This document shows positions 15,964 to 24,778 of a DNA stretch of 64,000 nt, piece by piece (position 1 is the first letter of the stretch; each line of letters starts with the position of its first letter). Origin of the DNA: Lysobacter sp. K5869. Lineage in GTDB: Bacteria > Pseudomonadota > Gammaproteobacteria > Xanthomonadales > Xanthomonadaceae. The translations under genes were made by a program, and so were the position numbers. The DNA lies in contig NZ_CP072597.1 of NCBI RefSeq assembly GCF_018847975.1, positions 4,627,001 through 4,691,000 on the forward strand. The letters run 5' to 3'. The notes beneath the pieces were generated by a model. That model ran no database searches. It was given only the letters and a program-made list of their open reading frames with translations, and was not told the DNA's origin.

Positions 15964-18027
15964 TCACCAAATCCGAACCCGCTGCTCCGGCGCGATATAC
16001 ATCGCATCGCCCGGCTTGACCTCGAACGCGCTGTACCACGGATCGAAATTGCGCAGCGGCCCGTTGGCGCGGAATTGCGAGGGCGAATGCGGGTTGGTCT
16101 TGATCTGGTTGAGCAGCGCCTCGTCGCGGTACTTGCCCTTCCAGATCTGGCCCCACGACAGGAAGAAGCGCTGATCGCCGGTGTAGCCGTCGATCTTCGG
16201 CGCCGGCTTGCCGCCCAGGCTCAGCTGGTACGCGGTGTAGGCCATCGACACGCCGCCCAGGTCGCCGATGTTCTCGCCCATGGTCAGCTGGCCGTTGACG
16301 CACTGGCCCGGCAGCGGGCAGAACGCGTCGTACTGCGCGCCCAGCGCCTTGGTGCGCTGCTCGAAGCCGGCGCGGTCCTGATCGGTCCACCAGTTGCGCT
16401 GGATGCCGGCGTAGTCGGACTTGCTGCCCTGGTCGTCGAAGCCGTGGCCCATTTCGTGGCCGATCACCGCGCCGATGCCGCCGTAGTTCACCGCCGCGTC
16501 GGCGTTGAGATCGAAGAACGGCGCCTGCAGGATGCCGGCCGGAAACACGATCTCGTTGAAGGTCGAGTTGTAGTAGGCGTTGACCGTCTGCGGCGTCATG
16601 AACCACTCGTCGCGGTCGGTGCGGGTGCCGATGCGGCGCACCTGATCGGCGCGCTGGTAGCGGCGCATCTGCATCGTGTTCGCCATCAGGTCGCCGGCGA
16701 CGATGCTCACGCTGGAGTAATCGCGCCACTTGTCCGGGTAACCGACCTTGGGCCGGAAGCTGTCGAGCTTGCGGTAGGCCTCGGTCTTGGTCTGCGCGCC
16801 CATCCAGTCGATCTTCTCGATGTTGGCGCGCAGCGCCTTGCGCAGATTCTCCACCAGCTGCTGCATCGCCGCCTTGGCCTGCGGCGAGAAGTGGCGCTCC
16901 ACGTACAGCTTGCCCATCGCGTCGCCCAGCCCCTCGCTGCCGGTGACGGTGGCGACCGCGCGCTTCCAATCGTCGCGCTGCGCCTTCTGGCCGCTGAGCA
17001 CGGTGCCGTTGAAGGCGAACGCGGCGTCGTCGATCTCGCGGCTGAGCAGCGCGGCGTTGTTGCGCACGGCGTGGAAGGTCAGGTAATCGCGCCACACCGG
17101 CAGCGGGGTCTTGCCGACGACCTCGATCACCGGCTGCACCGCGCTCGGGGTGGCGACGTTGACCTTATCGACCCCGGTCATGCCCTGCGCCTTGAGCTGC
17201 GCGGCCCAGTCGTAACCCGGGTACTGCTGGCCCAGTTCGGCGAACGTAGCGACGTTGTAGGTCTTGTCGCGGTTGCGCAGCTGCGCGCGCTCCCACTGCG
17301 GCTTGGCCAGCGCGGTTTCCAGATCCAGGATCGCCTGCGCGCGCGCCTTGGCGTCCTTGACGCCGGCGAAGCCGAGCATGCGCTCGATGTGGGCCAGATA
17401 CGCGGTGCGGATGCCGGCGAAGCGCGCGTCCTGGTTGAGGTAGTAATCGCGGTCCGGCAGGCCCAGGCCGCCGACGCGCAGGCCGACCAGATAGCGGTCG
17501 GGATCCTTGCGGTCCAGATCGACGCCGAAGCGCAGCGGCGCGGTGGTGTTGTCGAGGTCGGTGTCGCCGAACGCGGCGATCAGCGCGTCCTTGGAATCGA
17601 TCTTGGCGATCTTGTCCAGCACCGGCTGCAGCGGCTTGATCCCGGCGGCGTCGCGCGCGGCGCGGTCCATGTAGCTGGCGTAGTAGTCGCGCAGCTTCTG
17701 CTTCTCGCTGCCCGCGGCCAGATTCTTCTGCTTGACCAATTCTTCGATGATCGCGTGCACGTCGGCTTCGGAATCGTCGCGCAGCTTGTTGAACGAGCCG
17801 TAAGAGGTCTCGTAATCCTTCAGCTGATACGTCGCCAGCCACTGGCCGCTGACGTAGCGGTTGAAATCGTCGCCGGGCTTGACGCTGGTATCGCGCGCGG
17901 ACAGATCGACGCCGAAATCGCCGAGCACGGGCTTGCCCTTGGGCGCGGCGGTGCCGGCGGCGTGAACGGAAGGAACGGCCAGCGCGGCGGCGAGCGCCAG
18001 GGTCAGGCTCAGGCGGGAGAGATTCAT
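15964..18027 (-). CDS. M13 (neprilysin-like) zinc endopeptidase
   Basis: 687 residues with signal peptide MNLSRLSLTLALAAALAVPSVHAA. N-terminal M13 domain begins at GDDFNRYVSGQW. Zinc motif HEMGH places His524 and His528 as ligands with Glu525 catalytic; the third ligand is Glu585 in ENIGD, and Asp589 supports the second His. NAYYNSTFNEIVFPAGILQ is the family's substrate-backbone-binding strand. It degrades short peptides in the periplasm or outside the cell. A paralog lies at 24779-26797. Confidence 0.95.
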   Translation of the reverse strand: MNLSRLSLTLALAAALAVPSVHAAGTAAPKGKPVLGDFGVDLSARDTSVKPGDDFNRYVSGQWLATYQLKDYETSYGSFNKLRDDSEADVHAIIEELVKQKNLAAGSEKQKLRDYYASYMDRAARDAAGIKPLQPVLDKIAKIDSKDALIAAFGDTDLDNTTAPLRFGVDLDRKDPDRYLVGLRVGGLGLPDRDYYLNQDARFAGIRTAYLAHIERMLGFAGVKDAKARAQAILDLETALAKPQWERAQLRNRDKTYNVATFAELGQQYPGYDWAAQLKAQGMTGVDKVNVATPSAVQPVIEVVGKTPLPVWRDYLTFHAVRNNAALLSREIDDAAFAFNGTVLSGQKAQRDDWKRAVATVTGSEGLGDAMGKLYVERHFSPQAKAAMQQLVENLRKALRANIEKIDWMGAQTKTEAYRKLDSFRPKVGYPDKWRDYSSVSIVAGDLMANTMQMRRYQRADQVRRIGTRTDRDEWFMTPQTVNAYYNSTFNEIVFPAGILQAPFFDLNADAAVNYGGIGAVIGHEMGHGFDDQGSKSDYAGIQRNWWTDQDRAGFEQRTKALGAQYDAFCPLPGQCVNGQLTMGENIGDLGGVSMAYTAYQLSLGGKPAPKIDGYTGDQRFFLSWGQIWKGKYRDEALLNQIKTNPHSPSQFRANGPLRNFDPWYSAFEVKPGDAMYIAPEQRVRIW

Positions 18028-18306
18028 GGGTGGTGCGGTCCCCGGTGGAAAGGCGTGGAGACTAGCGCAGGCCGCGGGGGCGTGTCCTGGGCCGTTGGTT
18101 TGGGTGGGCGGATGGACTGGAGCGGCAAAGCCGCGCGGCGGCGGCGCGGGTTTTCGCGGAGTTTTGGCTGAATTTACCGCGCTGAGCCGATGGCCCGGCG
18201 CTCGGATCGCGCCTCGCCCCCGAGTGCGGGAAGCGGGTACGAAAGCCGGGGCCGGACCGAATCTCGCGCATTCATCCGCGCTGGCCAGCGCGACAGCGGA
18301 CAGCCC

Positions 18307-18870
18307 TCAGCCACCGCGCCGCTTACGGAACTCGCTGACCTTATACCGGTTCCCGCACAGCGCCATGCTGCACCAGCGGCGGCGATGCGACTTGGTCGTG
18401 TCGTGAAACCACAGCACGCATTCGGCGTGCTCGCACTGCCGCACTAAAGCGAAATCGGTCTGCGCCAGCAGCTGCGCCGCGGCTTCGCCGAGCGGCGCCA
18501 ACGCCAGCCATGCCGGATCGCCGACCGCTTCGCGATGCAAGGCGAAGCCGGCGTCGCTGGGCCGCAGCACCAGATGGCTGTGCATCCGCGCGAACAAGGC
18601 GTTGAGCGGCGCCAAGTCCACCGGCTGCGCGCGCTTGAGCGACTCCACCGCCGCGCGCACCGCTTCGCGCAGTTCGCGCGCGCGCTCGGCCAGATGCGGC
18701 TGCGGCGCCTGCGCGGCACCGGTGGCGCGGCTCAGCCACGCGGCGGCGGCGGCATCGTCGCCGAGGTGTTCGACCAAGGCGCCGTTCTCGAGCGTCAGGG
18801 TGTTGAGCAGGTCGAGCGCGGGTTGGCCGGCGATCAGCGGCGGCCAGTCGGTGGGAGTCGGGGTGGTCAT
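18307..18870 (-). CDS. CGNR zinc-finger / ABATE-domain regulator
   Basis: 187 residues. The N-terminal ABATE stress-response domain (ALDLLNTLTLENG) is followed at 142-183 by a CGNR finger: CEHAEC, then FHDTTKSHRRRWCSMALCGNR. The finger is a DNA-binding module of likely transcription factors. It is transcribed away from an alpha/beta hydrolase whose start lies 115 bases off, so it probably controls that gene from the shared promoter. Confidence 0.9.
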   Translation of the reverse strand: MTTPTPTDWPPLIAGQPALDLLNTLTLENGALVEHLGDDAAAAAWLSRATGAAQAPQPHLAERARELREAVRAAVESLKRAQPVDLAPLNALFARMHSHLVLRPSDAGFALHREAVGDPAWLALAPLGEAAAQLLAQTDFALVRQCEHAECVLWFHDTTKSHRRRWCSMALCGNRYKVSEFRKRRGG

Positions 18871-18984
18871 GCGCCCAAAGTAACCAGAAAAATAACTATT
18901 GACAAGTTACACAGGCCGAGACTAGCCTTTCGTAACCCTTGTTAAATATAAACAAAGGTTACAAACCTTCCAGGAGCCGCCGCC

Positions 18985-19848
18985 ATGTCGTCCACCCACC
19001 ACCCCGTCCACCACCGCTACGTCGAAGCCGACGGCCTGCGCGTCTTCTACCGCGAGGCCGGCGATCCGAGCGCCCCGACCCTGCTGCTGTTGCACGGTTT
19101 CCCCACCAGTTCGCTGATGTTCCGCGAGCTCATCGACAAGCTCGCCGGCCGCTTCCATCTGGTCGCCCCGGACCTGCCGGGCTTCGGCTTCACCGAAGTC
19201 CCCGCGCAGCGCGGCTACGTCTACGACTTCGATCACCTCGGCCGCACGCTCGAAGCCTTCGTCGATGCGCTGAACCTGCAGCGCTACGTGCTGTACGTGT
19301 TCGACTACGGCGCGCCGACCGGCCTGCGTCTGGCGCTCGCGAAACCCGAGCGCGTCGCCGGCTTGATCTCGCAGAACGGCAACGCCTACCTGGAAGGCCT
19401 CGGCGACGCCTGGGACCCGATGCGCCGCTACTGGGCCGACCCGAGCGCGGAAAACCGCGAAGCGCTGCGCCAGTTCCTGTCGCTGGACGCGACCCGCTGG
19501 CAGTACGAAAACGGCGAGCCCGACACCAGCCTGATCGCGCCGGAGGCCTATCACCTGGATTACCTGCTGATGCAGCGCCCGGGCAACGCCGACATCCAGC
19601 TCGATCTGACCCTGGACTACGCCAACAACCTGAGCTTGTATCCGCGCTTCCAGGAATTCTTCCGCGAACATCGCGTGCCGACCCTGGTGATATGGGGCAA
19701 GCACGATCCCTTCTTCATCCCCCCGGGCGCACAGGCGTATCGCCGCGACAATCCCGACGCGCAGGTGGAACTGCTCGACGCCGGCCACTTCGCGCTGGCC
19801 ACCCACGGCGGCCACATCGCCCAGCGCATCGGCGAAGTGTTCGGCTGA
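18985..19848 (+). CDS. Alpha/beta hydrolase with aspartate nucleophile
   Basis: 287 residues, cytoplasmic, start after CAGGAGCC. Oxyanion region HGFPTSS (37-43). The nucleophile elbow reads VFDYGAP, so Asp107 occupies the position of the usual Ser; Asp241 (GKHDPFF) and His268 (AGHFA) complete the triad. Asp nucleophiles occur in epoxide hydrolases and haloalkane dehalogenases; the Trp after the nucleophile found in dehalogenases is Tyr here, favouring an epoxide-hydrolase-like or still unknown activity. Divergent from the CGNR regulator. Confidence 0.8.
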   Translation: MSSTHHPVHHRYVEADGLRVFYREAGDPSAPTLLLLHGFPTSSLMFRELIDKLAGRFHLVAPDLPGFGFTEVPAQRGYVYDFDHLGRTLEAFVDALNLQRYVLYVFDYGAPTGLRLALAKPERVAGLISQNGNAYLEGLGDAWDPMRRYWADPSAENREALRQFLSLDATRWQYENGEPDTSLIAPEAYHLDYLLMQRPGNADIQLDLTLDYANNLSLYPRFQEFFREHRVPTLVIWGKHDPFFIPPGAQAYRRDNPDAQVELLDAGHFALATHGGHIAQRIGEVFG

Positions 19849-19861
19849 GTTCGCACCGCGC

Positions 19862-19898
19862 AAAAGAACGCCGCGCGTTCCGGACGGAACGCGCGGCG
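19862..19898 (-). terminator. Hairpin terminator of the lysyl-endopeptidase gene
   Basis: CGCCGCGCGTTCCG and its complement pair over 13 bp; read on the minus strand the stem is followed by TTCTTTT. It also ends the convergent hydrolase gene region. Confidence 0.75.
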
Positions 19899-19918
19899 CA
19901 GTTGGCGCAGAGGTTCGG

Positions 19919-21313
19919 TTACGGCGAGAAGTACGAAGACACGCTCGACCACACGCCGTCCAGGCGCGAATACGCATCGGGCTGGTTCGGGCCCAGCGAG
20001 CCCTTCTTCTTGCACGCCGAATAACCGCCGTACAAGCCGCCGCGCAGCTGGTAATCGCCGTTGGTCGCGACGGTGAACAGACCCGAGCCGGACGAGCCGC
20101 CCTCGGTGACGCCCGCGCTCCACTTCACTTCGGTCAGCGGGCTGCGGCCGTCGAGCGTCGCCGACAGATTGGTCACCGAGCCCAGCGAGTACTTCTTCAG
20201 ATCGCCGGCCGGATGGTGGATGCCTTCGATCGACGTGCCGGTCGAGCTCAGCGCCGAGCTGTTCCACGCGGCGTAGAACGCCCCGGCCGGCGGCGCACTC
20301 TTGAGTTCGAGCAGCGAGGTGTCGCGGTTGGTGTCGGCATGGCGCAGATACGCGCCGCCCGACAGCGTCACCGCCGAGGGATTGGCGGTGTCGTTGTTGC
20401 ACGCGGTGGCGTCGAAGAACCAATAGGTCTGCAGCGTGTCGGCGACGGTCTGGGTGCTGATGCAATGCGCGGCGGTCCAGAACAGCTGGCGCTTGGGCGT
20501 GTTGCTGTTGTTGAGCAAGGTGCCGCTGCACAGATACGAGCTGCCGCCGCTGGTGTAGACCATGCGCGCCACCGCCTTGCTCGCGGCCAGGAAGCCCGCG
20601 CTCGGATTGACCCGGCACACGATGTCCTGCTCGCAGGCTTGGCTGGCGCCGACGCCGGTGGCCTTGGCCAGATCGCGCGAGCTCGCGCCCGGATCGACAT
20701 CGAGGTGCGACAGCTGCGGCACGTTGAGGGTGAAGCCGTCGGCGCGCTGGCCCGGCGCCAGCACGATTTCCACGGTGATCGTGTCGCCGGCGACCACCGG
20801 CGACCAACCCGCGTCCTTGTTCGCGAACGCGGCGCCGTCCTGCGCGTACACGCGGCCGTCGCTGCCGGCGAAGCGCAGCGTCACCGCCGAGGCGTCGGCC
20901 CGGCCGGTCGCGCGCAACCGCAGGCCGGCGCGCACCGCCACGGCGTTGGTCGAGGTCAGGCTGAAGCGCGCGCCGCGCGAACCGTCGGCGAGGGTTTCCC
21001 AATTCAACGAATTCAGATCGATGCGGCTGCGGCCGACGTTGCGGGCGACGCCGATCTCCAGCGGCTGCCCGTGCCGGCCCTGCTCCGCGCGGCGCAGGCC
21101 CAGCGCGGTCAGCGCGGTCTGGCTCGGCAGGCTCAGGTCGATGCTGCGCACCGTACCGGCCTGGCCGGAGGTGGCGAAATCGACCGCGCCGAAGGCCTTG
21201 GCCGACGGCGCGGCGGTGACCGGCTCGGCGCCCATTTCATCGGCCGCGGCGACCGCGGCGAACCCCGACAGACCGGCCAGCAACGCGAACGAAAGCAGAT
21301 TCTTGCGCATCAT
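19919..21313 (-). CDS. Lysyl-endopeptidase-like secreted S1 protease precursor
   Basis: 464 residues: signal peptide (to about 24), a propeptide to about 222, and a trypsin-fold domain starting GASQACEQDIVC. Catalytic residues: His283 (FWTAAHC), Asp331 (NRDTSLLEL) and Ser408 (TEGGSSGSG). The order of features, including GIHHPAGDLKK and the N-terminal CEQDIVC disulfide, follows Achromobacter/Lysobacter lysyl endopeptidase (Lys-C), but identity looks moderate and Lys specificity cannot be assigned from what I can see. A second in-frame ATG follows the first. Secreted, likely for nutrient or prey protein breakdown. Confidence 0.85.
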   Translation of the reverse strand: MMRKNLLSFALLAGLSGFAAVAAADEMGAEPVTAAPSAKAFGAVDFATSGQAGTVRSIDLSLPSQTALTALGLRRAEQGRHGQPLEIGVARNVGRSRIDLNSLNWETLADGSRGARFSLTSTNAVAVRAGLRLRATGRADASAVTLRFAGSDGRVYAQDGAAFANKDAGWSPVVAGDTITVEIVLAPGQRADGFTLNVPQLSHLDVDPGASSRDLAKATGVGASQACEQDIVCRVNPSAGFLAASKAVARMVYTSGGSSYLCSGTLLNNSNTPKRQLFWTAAHCISTQTVADTLQTYWFFDATACNNDTANPSAVTLSGGAYLRHADTNRDTSLLELKSAPPAGAFYAAWNSSALSSTGTSIEGIHHPAGDLKKYSLGSVTNLSATLDGRSPLTEVKWSAGVTEGGSSGSGLFTVATNGDYQLRGGLYGGYSACKKKGSLGPNQPDAYSRLDGVWSSVSSYFSP

Positions 21314-21616
21314 GATGTGCGGTTTCCTCAGTGCGGGTGGGCAGACCGGGCGCCCCGCCGCCGGCCTGAATCCTTGGCGTAAAAAACGTGCGGGGTCTTA
21401 GGCGCAAACGCGCCCGCCGCGCGGCCTCCCTACCCGGCCCGGCCCTCGCAGCGGGCCGGTCTGATTCAGCCTCATGAAACCGCCAGCAGCTTCGCATCGA
21501 TTACGCGAACGCCATCAAGGTTCCGCGGTCGCCGGCCACGCAAGCGCCGGGTCGAGATATCCGCCCCCAGCCCGTATGCTTCGCCTCCCATTCCCCACCG
21601 CCCCGGACCGCCCGCC
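21314..21616. other. Intergenic region, 303 bases
   Basis: Divergent spacer between the protease and methyltransferase genes. It contains GGCCCGGCCC...GGGCCGG, a GC-rich imperfect hairpin near 21437-21460, and otherwise nothing I can name. Confidence 0.5.
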
Positions 21617-22459
21617 GTGCCGCATTACTCAGGCCCCCTGCTCACCCGCCCCGACGCCGACGCGCTGCGCGCCGCGCGCGACGCCGGCCTGAGCGCATGG
21701 ACCGGCTCGCTCGACCTCGGCCGCGGCGAAGGCCTCGCCCGCCTGCACGCCGACGGCTGGGAGTGGCGCGAGCAGCGCTACCCGTACCCCGCCGCGCTCA
21801 AGGACCGCACCGTCTATTACTGGGACGGCGACGACTTCGCCGCCGTCTCGCGCTTCGCCGGCTCGCTGATCAAGCTGGTGCCGACCGACTGGGGCGCGCC
21901 GACGTTCGAGATCGACGGCATCAAGATGCTGCCGACCTCAAAGACCTCGCCGGTCGAAGACGCGCGGCGCAAGGTCGCGCTGATCGAACCGCGCGGCAAG
22001 GCCGTGCTCGACACCTGCGGCGGCCTCGGCTACTTCGCCGCGTGCTGCCTCGAAGCCGGCGCCGCGAGCATCCGATCGTTCGAGAAAAACCCCAGCGTGC
22101 TGTGGCTGCGCACGCTCAATCCGTGGTCGCCGGACCCCGACGCGCCCGCCAGCGGCGGACGCTTGCAGCTCAGCGAAGGCGACGTCTCCAAAGCCATCGC
22201 CGACCTGCCGTCCGCCGGCTTCGACGCGCTGCTGCACGACCCGCCGCGCTTCGGCATCGCCGGCGAGCTGTACTCGCAAGTCTTCTACGACCACCTCGCG
22301 CGCGTGCTGCGCCGCGGCGGACGGCTGTTCCACTACACCGGCAGCCCGAACAAACTGACCACCGGCCGCGATGTGCCGCGCGAAGTCGCCAAGCGATTGG
22401 AGAAATCCGGCTTCAAGGCGGAACTGGCGCTGGACGGCGTGTTCGCGGTCAAGCGCTGA
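21617..22459 (+). CDS. Class I SAM-dependent methyltransferase
   Basis: 280 residues, apparently from a GTG start (MPHYSGPLLTRPDADALR). SAM-binding motif I is VLDTCGGLGYFAACCLEAGA (about 135-154), acidic motif II SFEKNPSV, and a catalytic-loop-like LLHDPPRFG (about 209-217), where DPPR resembles the DPPY of N6-adenine or glutamine methyltransferases. The substrate is unknown. RNA or protein modification is more likely than small-molecule methylation because of the DPP motif. Converges with a small secreted protein. Confidence 0.75.
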   Translation: MPHYSGPLLTRPDADALRAARDAGLSAWTGSLDLGRGEGLARLHADGWEWREQRYPYPAALKDRTVYYWDGDDFAAVSRFAGSLIKLVPTDWGAPTFEIDGIKMLPTSKTSPVEDARRKVALIEPRGKAVLDTCGGLGYFAACCLEAGAASIRSFEKNPSVLWLRTLNPWSPDPDAPASGGRLQLSEGDVSKAIADLPSAGFDALLHDPPRFGIAGELYSQVFYDHLARVLRRGGRLFHYTGSPNKLTTGRDVPREVAKRLEKSGFKAELALDGVFAVKR

Positions 22460-22492
22460 GCTTCGCTAACGCGCGCAACGCTTCGTCCGTCG

Positions 22493-22738
22493 TCACGGCA
22501 CCTCGCAACGCCAGATCGAATCGGCGAGCCACAGGTTGGCGCGAGTGACGTGGCTGTACACCTCTTCGACCGGCGTACCGCCCTGCGCGGCGCACTTGCC
22601 GACCGCATCGGCGCGCGCGTTTTCCAGCGCGATGCCGGGGTCGTAGCTTTGGCCGTGGCCGCTGACGGTGATGGGGGTGGCTGCGGCGGCGATGGGCAGC
22701 AGCAGCGCGAAGGCGATGGCGTAGGGATGCGGTTTCAT
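22493..22738 (-). CDS. Small secreted protein, unknown
   Basis: 81 residues with a signal peptide (MKPHPYAIAFALLLPIAAAA). Two cysteines (GKCAAQ and WRCEVP) probably form a disulfide. ALENARADAVGKCAAQGGTP suggests one helix packed on beta strands. No family recognised. The start chosen removes a long upstream extension with no signal. Confidence 0.65.
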   Translation of the reverse strand: MKPHPYAIAFALLLPIAAAATPITVSGHGQSYDPGIALENARADAVGKCAAQGGTPVEEVYSHVTRANLWLADSIWRCEVP

Positions 22739-22970
22739 CTTGCTCTCTCGATTTGGCAAGGGCTGTAGCATTCGGCCTTCGGCACAGAGCGATTGCCGTG
22801 ACGATTCGGTTAGCGCCGCGTAAAGCGAAATTTTGAGTTTTGTCTTGCGCGATTCAGGGCACAGCGCGGCACGCATAAATCGCTAAAACACCATGCGCGA
22901 ATTTTCCGCATCCAATTCATCGTAACTTGTCTGCTAGCATCGCCGCTAAGCTCGCGAAGGAGGTGCCGGC

Positions 22971-23528
22971 TTGAAGCTCATTTTTATTATGTCTGCTGCG
23001 GCCCTGGCACTAAGCCTATCGGCCTGCGACGCAGAAAAAAACGTCCGCCGAGACAGTCCCGCCGAGCCCAAGACGATCGACTCCTCCGCACCGAAGCTTG
23101 GCCCGAAGCAGGCATTGACCATAGCGGATCTTCTACAGTGGTCGCTTGAAGGCCAAGAAGGCAACGCGAAAATCCTCGCAGCGCTTCATCGCTCTTTCGA
23201 CATGAAACGGCTAGACGATGCGCAGTACTCGGGCGATGGCCCTGTCCTCCTGTCGGATGGCCATGTTCTGAGTTTCGCCTATACGTTGGAGCGATCCCCT
23301 AGCATCCAGATCGGAGTCGAGGAGGCGCCGTGCGTGGATCCCAACTGGGCCGCAGCGACAACGCACGCGACGCTCGACCCCGTCTTTCAGGATGCTCACG
23401 GAGTCGATCGCGGCCGAATCTACTACACGACCCGCCATGGCTTTTACCTCGCGCTGCAAACAACGCCCATGACCTATCGTTGCGTGACCGCGATACGTAT
23501 TTCTCCCGAGCCAAGGAAAAGGCCCTGA
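22971..23528 (+). CDS. Lipoprotein, probable periplasmic immunity protein of the adjacent T4SS effector
   Basis: 185 residues from a TTG start set by a strong site (AAGGAGGTGCCGGC). Signal and lipobox LSLSAC give a lipidated Cys19. Mature part has no recognised domain. It ends 2 bases before the start of the XVIPCD effector gene, the usual order for X-Tfi/X-Tfe pairs in Xanthomonas and Stenotrophomonas, where lipoprotein immunity proteins neutralise effectors that act in the periplasm. Its base use is much less GC-biased than the surroundings, as in the start of the effector gene. Function is inferred from context. Confidence 0.75.
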   Translation: MKLIFIMSAAALALSLSACDAEKNVRRDSPAEPKTIDSSAPKLGPKQALTIADLLQWSLEGQEGNAKILAALHRSFDMKRLDDAQYSGDGPVLLSDGHVLSFAYTLERSPSIQIGVEEAPCVDPNWAAATTHATLDPVFQDAHGVDRGRIYYTTRHGFYLALQTTPMTYRCVTAIRISPEPRKRP

Positions 23529-23530
23529 CC

Positions 23531-24700
23531 ATGGACGGAAAGCCTCTCGACGGCCTTTCCGAGAACGACCAGTTCCGGTCGATGCCCAAGCGCGTACAAG
23601 AGTGGGTAGCGACATCTCCTCATGCGTCTTCGGCGTTTTCAAGATTCTTCGAGCACGGCGGACTGTTTGTTCTCGAACCAAACAGCGGACTCCCTTATTA
23701 CCGCTCCGACCCGCAGCCGGCCATCGTAGTCGATCGACATCAGTGGCTCTCGCTGAAATCTCCGGACTCTTCCGAATACCCCCAACGCCACCTCTTCGGC
23801 ACCCTGGCCCACGAAATCGGCCACGACCGCTACAACACCGGCAACGTCCTGTTCAAAGGCCGCTCCGCCGACGACTATGTCCACTACCGCGCGGGTCTGG
23901 AAGCGCAGGCGATCTTCACCGCGTTCCCGATCTTCAAGGACCTGGAGAACGAGCCCGCGTTCAAGCAAGACTTCCCGTTCAATTCCATCGGTTATCTCAA
24001 CGGGATCGAACTGGCGACGATGTACAAGCAATGGCGCTCGGGCGAACAGAGCGATCAGGCCATCGTCGAACGGATCGCGGCCCAGGTGCCCGACACGCGC
24101 TACTCGCTCGGCAACCCGCCGCCCGACCTCAACCGCGACGGCGCCGTCACCCATCGCGATGCGTATCTGCGCGACTACCAGCAACTGATCCACCAGCGCC
24201 CCGAACTGGCGCACACCGCGCAAGCCGATCCGCATTCGACGCGCGCCGCCGCGCCGAGCCCGATGAGCGATGCCGACCGCTCGATGCTGAAGCAGATCGA
24301 AGCCGGCAGCCTCAAGGTCCTGCAAGCCGCCGGACAGCCGCACGACCCGCAAACCGTCGAACGCGTGAGCCACGCGCTGCTGGCCGCGTGCAAAGACAGC
24401 CATGATCGCTATCCCAACGCGCAGAACTACTCGTACGCCGCCAACGCGCTGAGCCGGATCGATCACGTCGTGCTGAGCAAAGACGGCCACACGCTCTTCG
24501 CCGTGGAAGGCCGCCTCGACGATCCCGCGCACAAACGCGCACTGGTGGACGTCGCGAAGGCCGCGCAGACGCCGCCGGAACAGTCGGATCAAAAGCTCGA
24601 GGCCGCCAACCAGCGCATCGTCGCCGAGCAAGCGCAGTCCCAGCGCGCCGTGCAAACCCGCGACATCGAACAAACCGCGCCGGCAGCCATGGCGCATTGA
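23531..24700 (+). CDS. T4SS antibacterial effector: HExxH metallohydrolase domain plus XVIPCD
   Basis: 389 residues, no signal peptide. Residues 84-130 hold a zincin-like centre: His94, Glu95 and His98 (TLAHEIGHDRYN) with Glu124 (RAGLEAQ) 26 residues later as likely third ligand. Residues about 265-389 match the XVIPCD: LSRIDHVVLSKDGHTLFAVE, then DPAHKRALVDVAKA, then a Gln/Ala-rich end (NQRIVAEQAQSQRAVQ). XVIPCD is the signal recognised by the VirD4 coupling protein of the bacteria-killing T4SS. The lipoprotein partner implies action in the target periplasm, perhaps on peptidoglycan or proteins. The first 80 codons are compositionally unlike the rest. Confidence 0.85.
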   Translation: MDGKPLDGLSENDQFRSMPKRVQEWVATSPHASSAFSRFFEHGGLFVLEPNSGLPYYRSDPQPAIVVDRHQWLSLKSPDSSEYPQRHLFGTLAHEIGHDRYNTGNVLFKGRSADDYVHYRAGLEAQAIFTAFPIFKDLENEPAFKQDFPFNSIGYLNGIELATMYKQWRSGEQSDQAIVERIAAQVPDTRYSLGNPPPDLNRDGAVTHRDAYLRDYQQLIHQRPELAHTAQADPHSTRAAAPSPMSDADRSMLKQIEAGSLKVLQAAGQPHDPQTVERVSHALLAACKDSHDRYPNAQNYSYAANALSRIDHVVLSKDGHTLFAVEGRLDDPAHKRALVDVAKAAQTPPEQSDQKLEAANQRIVAEQAQSQRAVQTRDIEQTAPAAMAH

Positions 24701-24738
24701 CGCCCCGATACAGCCCAACTACGGCCTGCCGAGCGATC

Positions 24739-24763
24739 GCGTCCGGCGACTCAGGCCGGACGC
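24739..24763. terminator. Hairpin between convergent genes
   Basis: GCGTCCGGC pairs with GCCGGACGC across a 7-base loop, midway between the effector gene and the convergent M13 gene. No T-run, so efficiency is uncertain. Confidence 0.5.
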
Positions 24764-24778
24764 GTTCTCAAACCGCCT

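Noticed and set aside
16075..18171. 698-codon open frame opposite the first M13 peptidase
   Set aside because: Antisense artefact with repetitive low-complexity translation; the minus strand has HEMGH.
18985..19848. Haloalkane dehalogenase
   Set aside because: The residue after nucleophile Asp107 is Tyr, not the halide-binding Trp, so the specific call is not supported.
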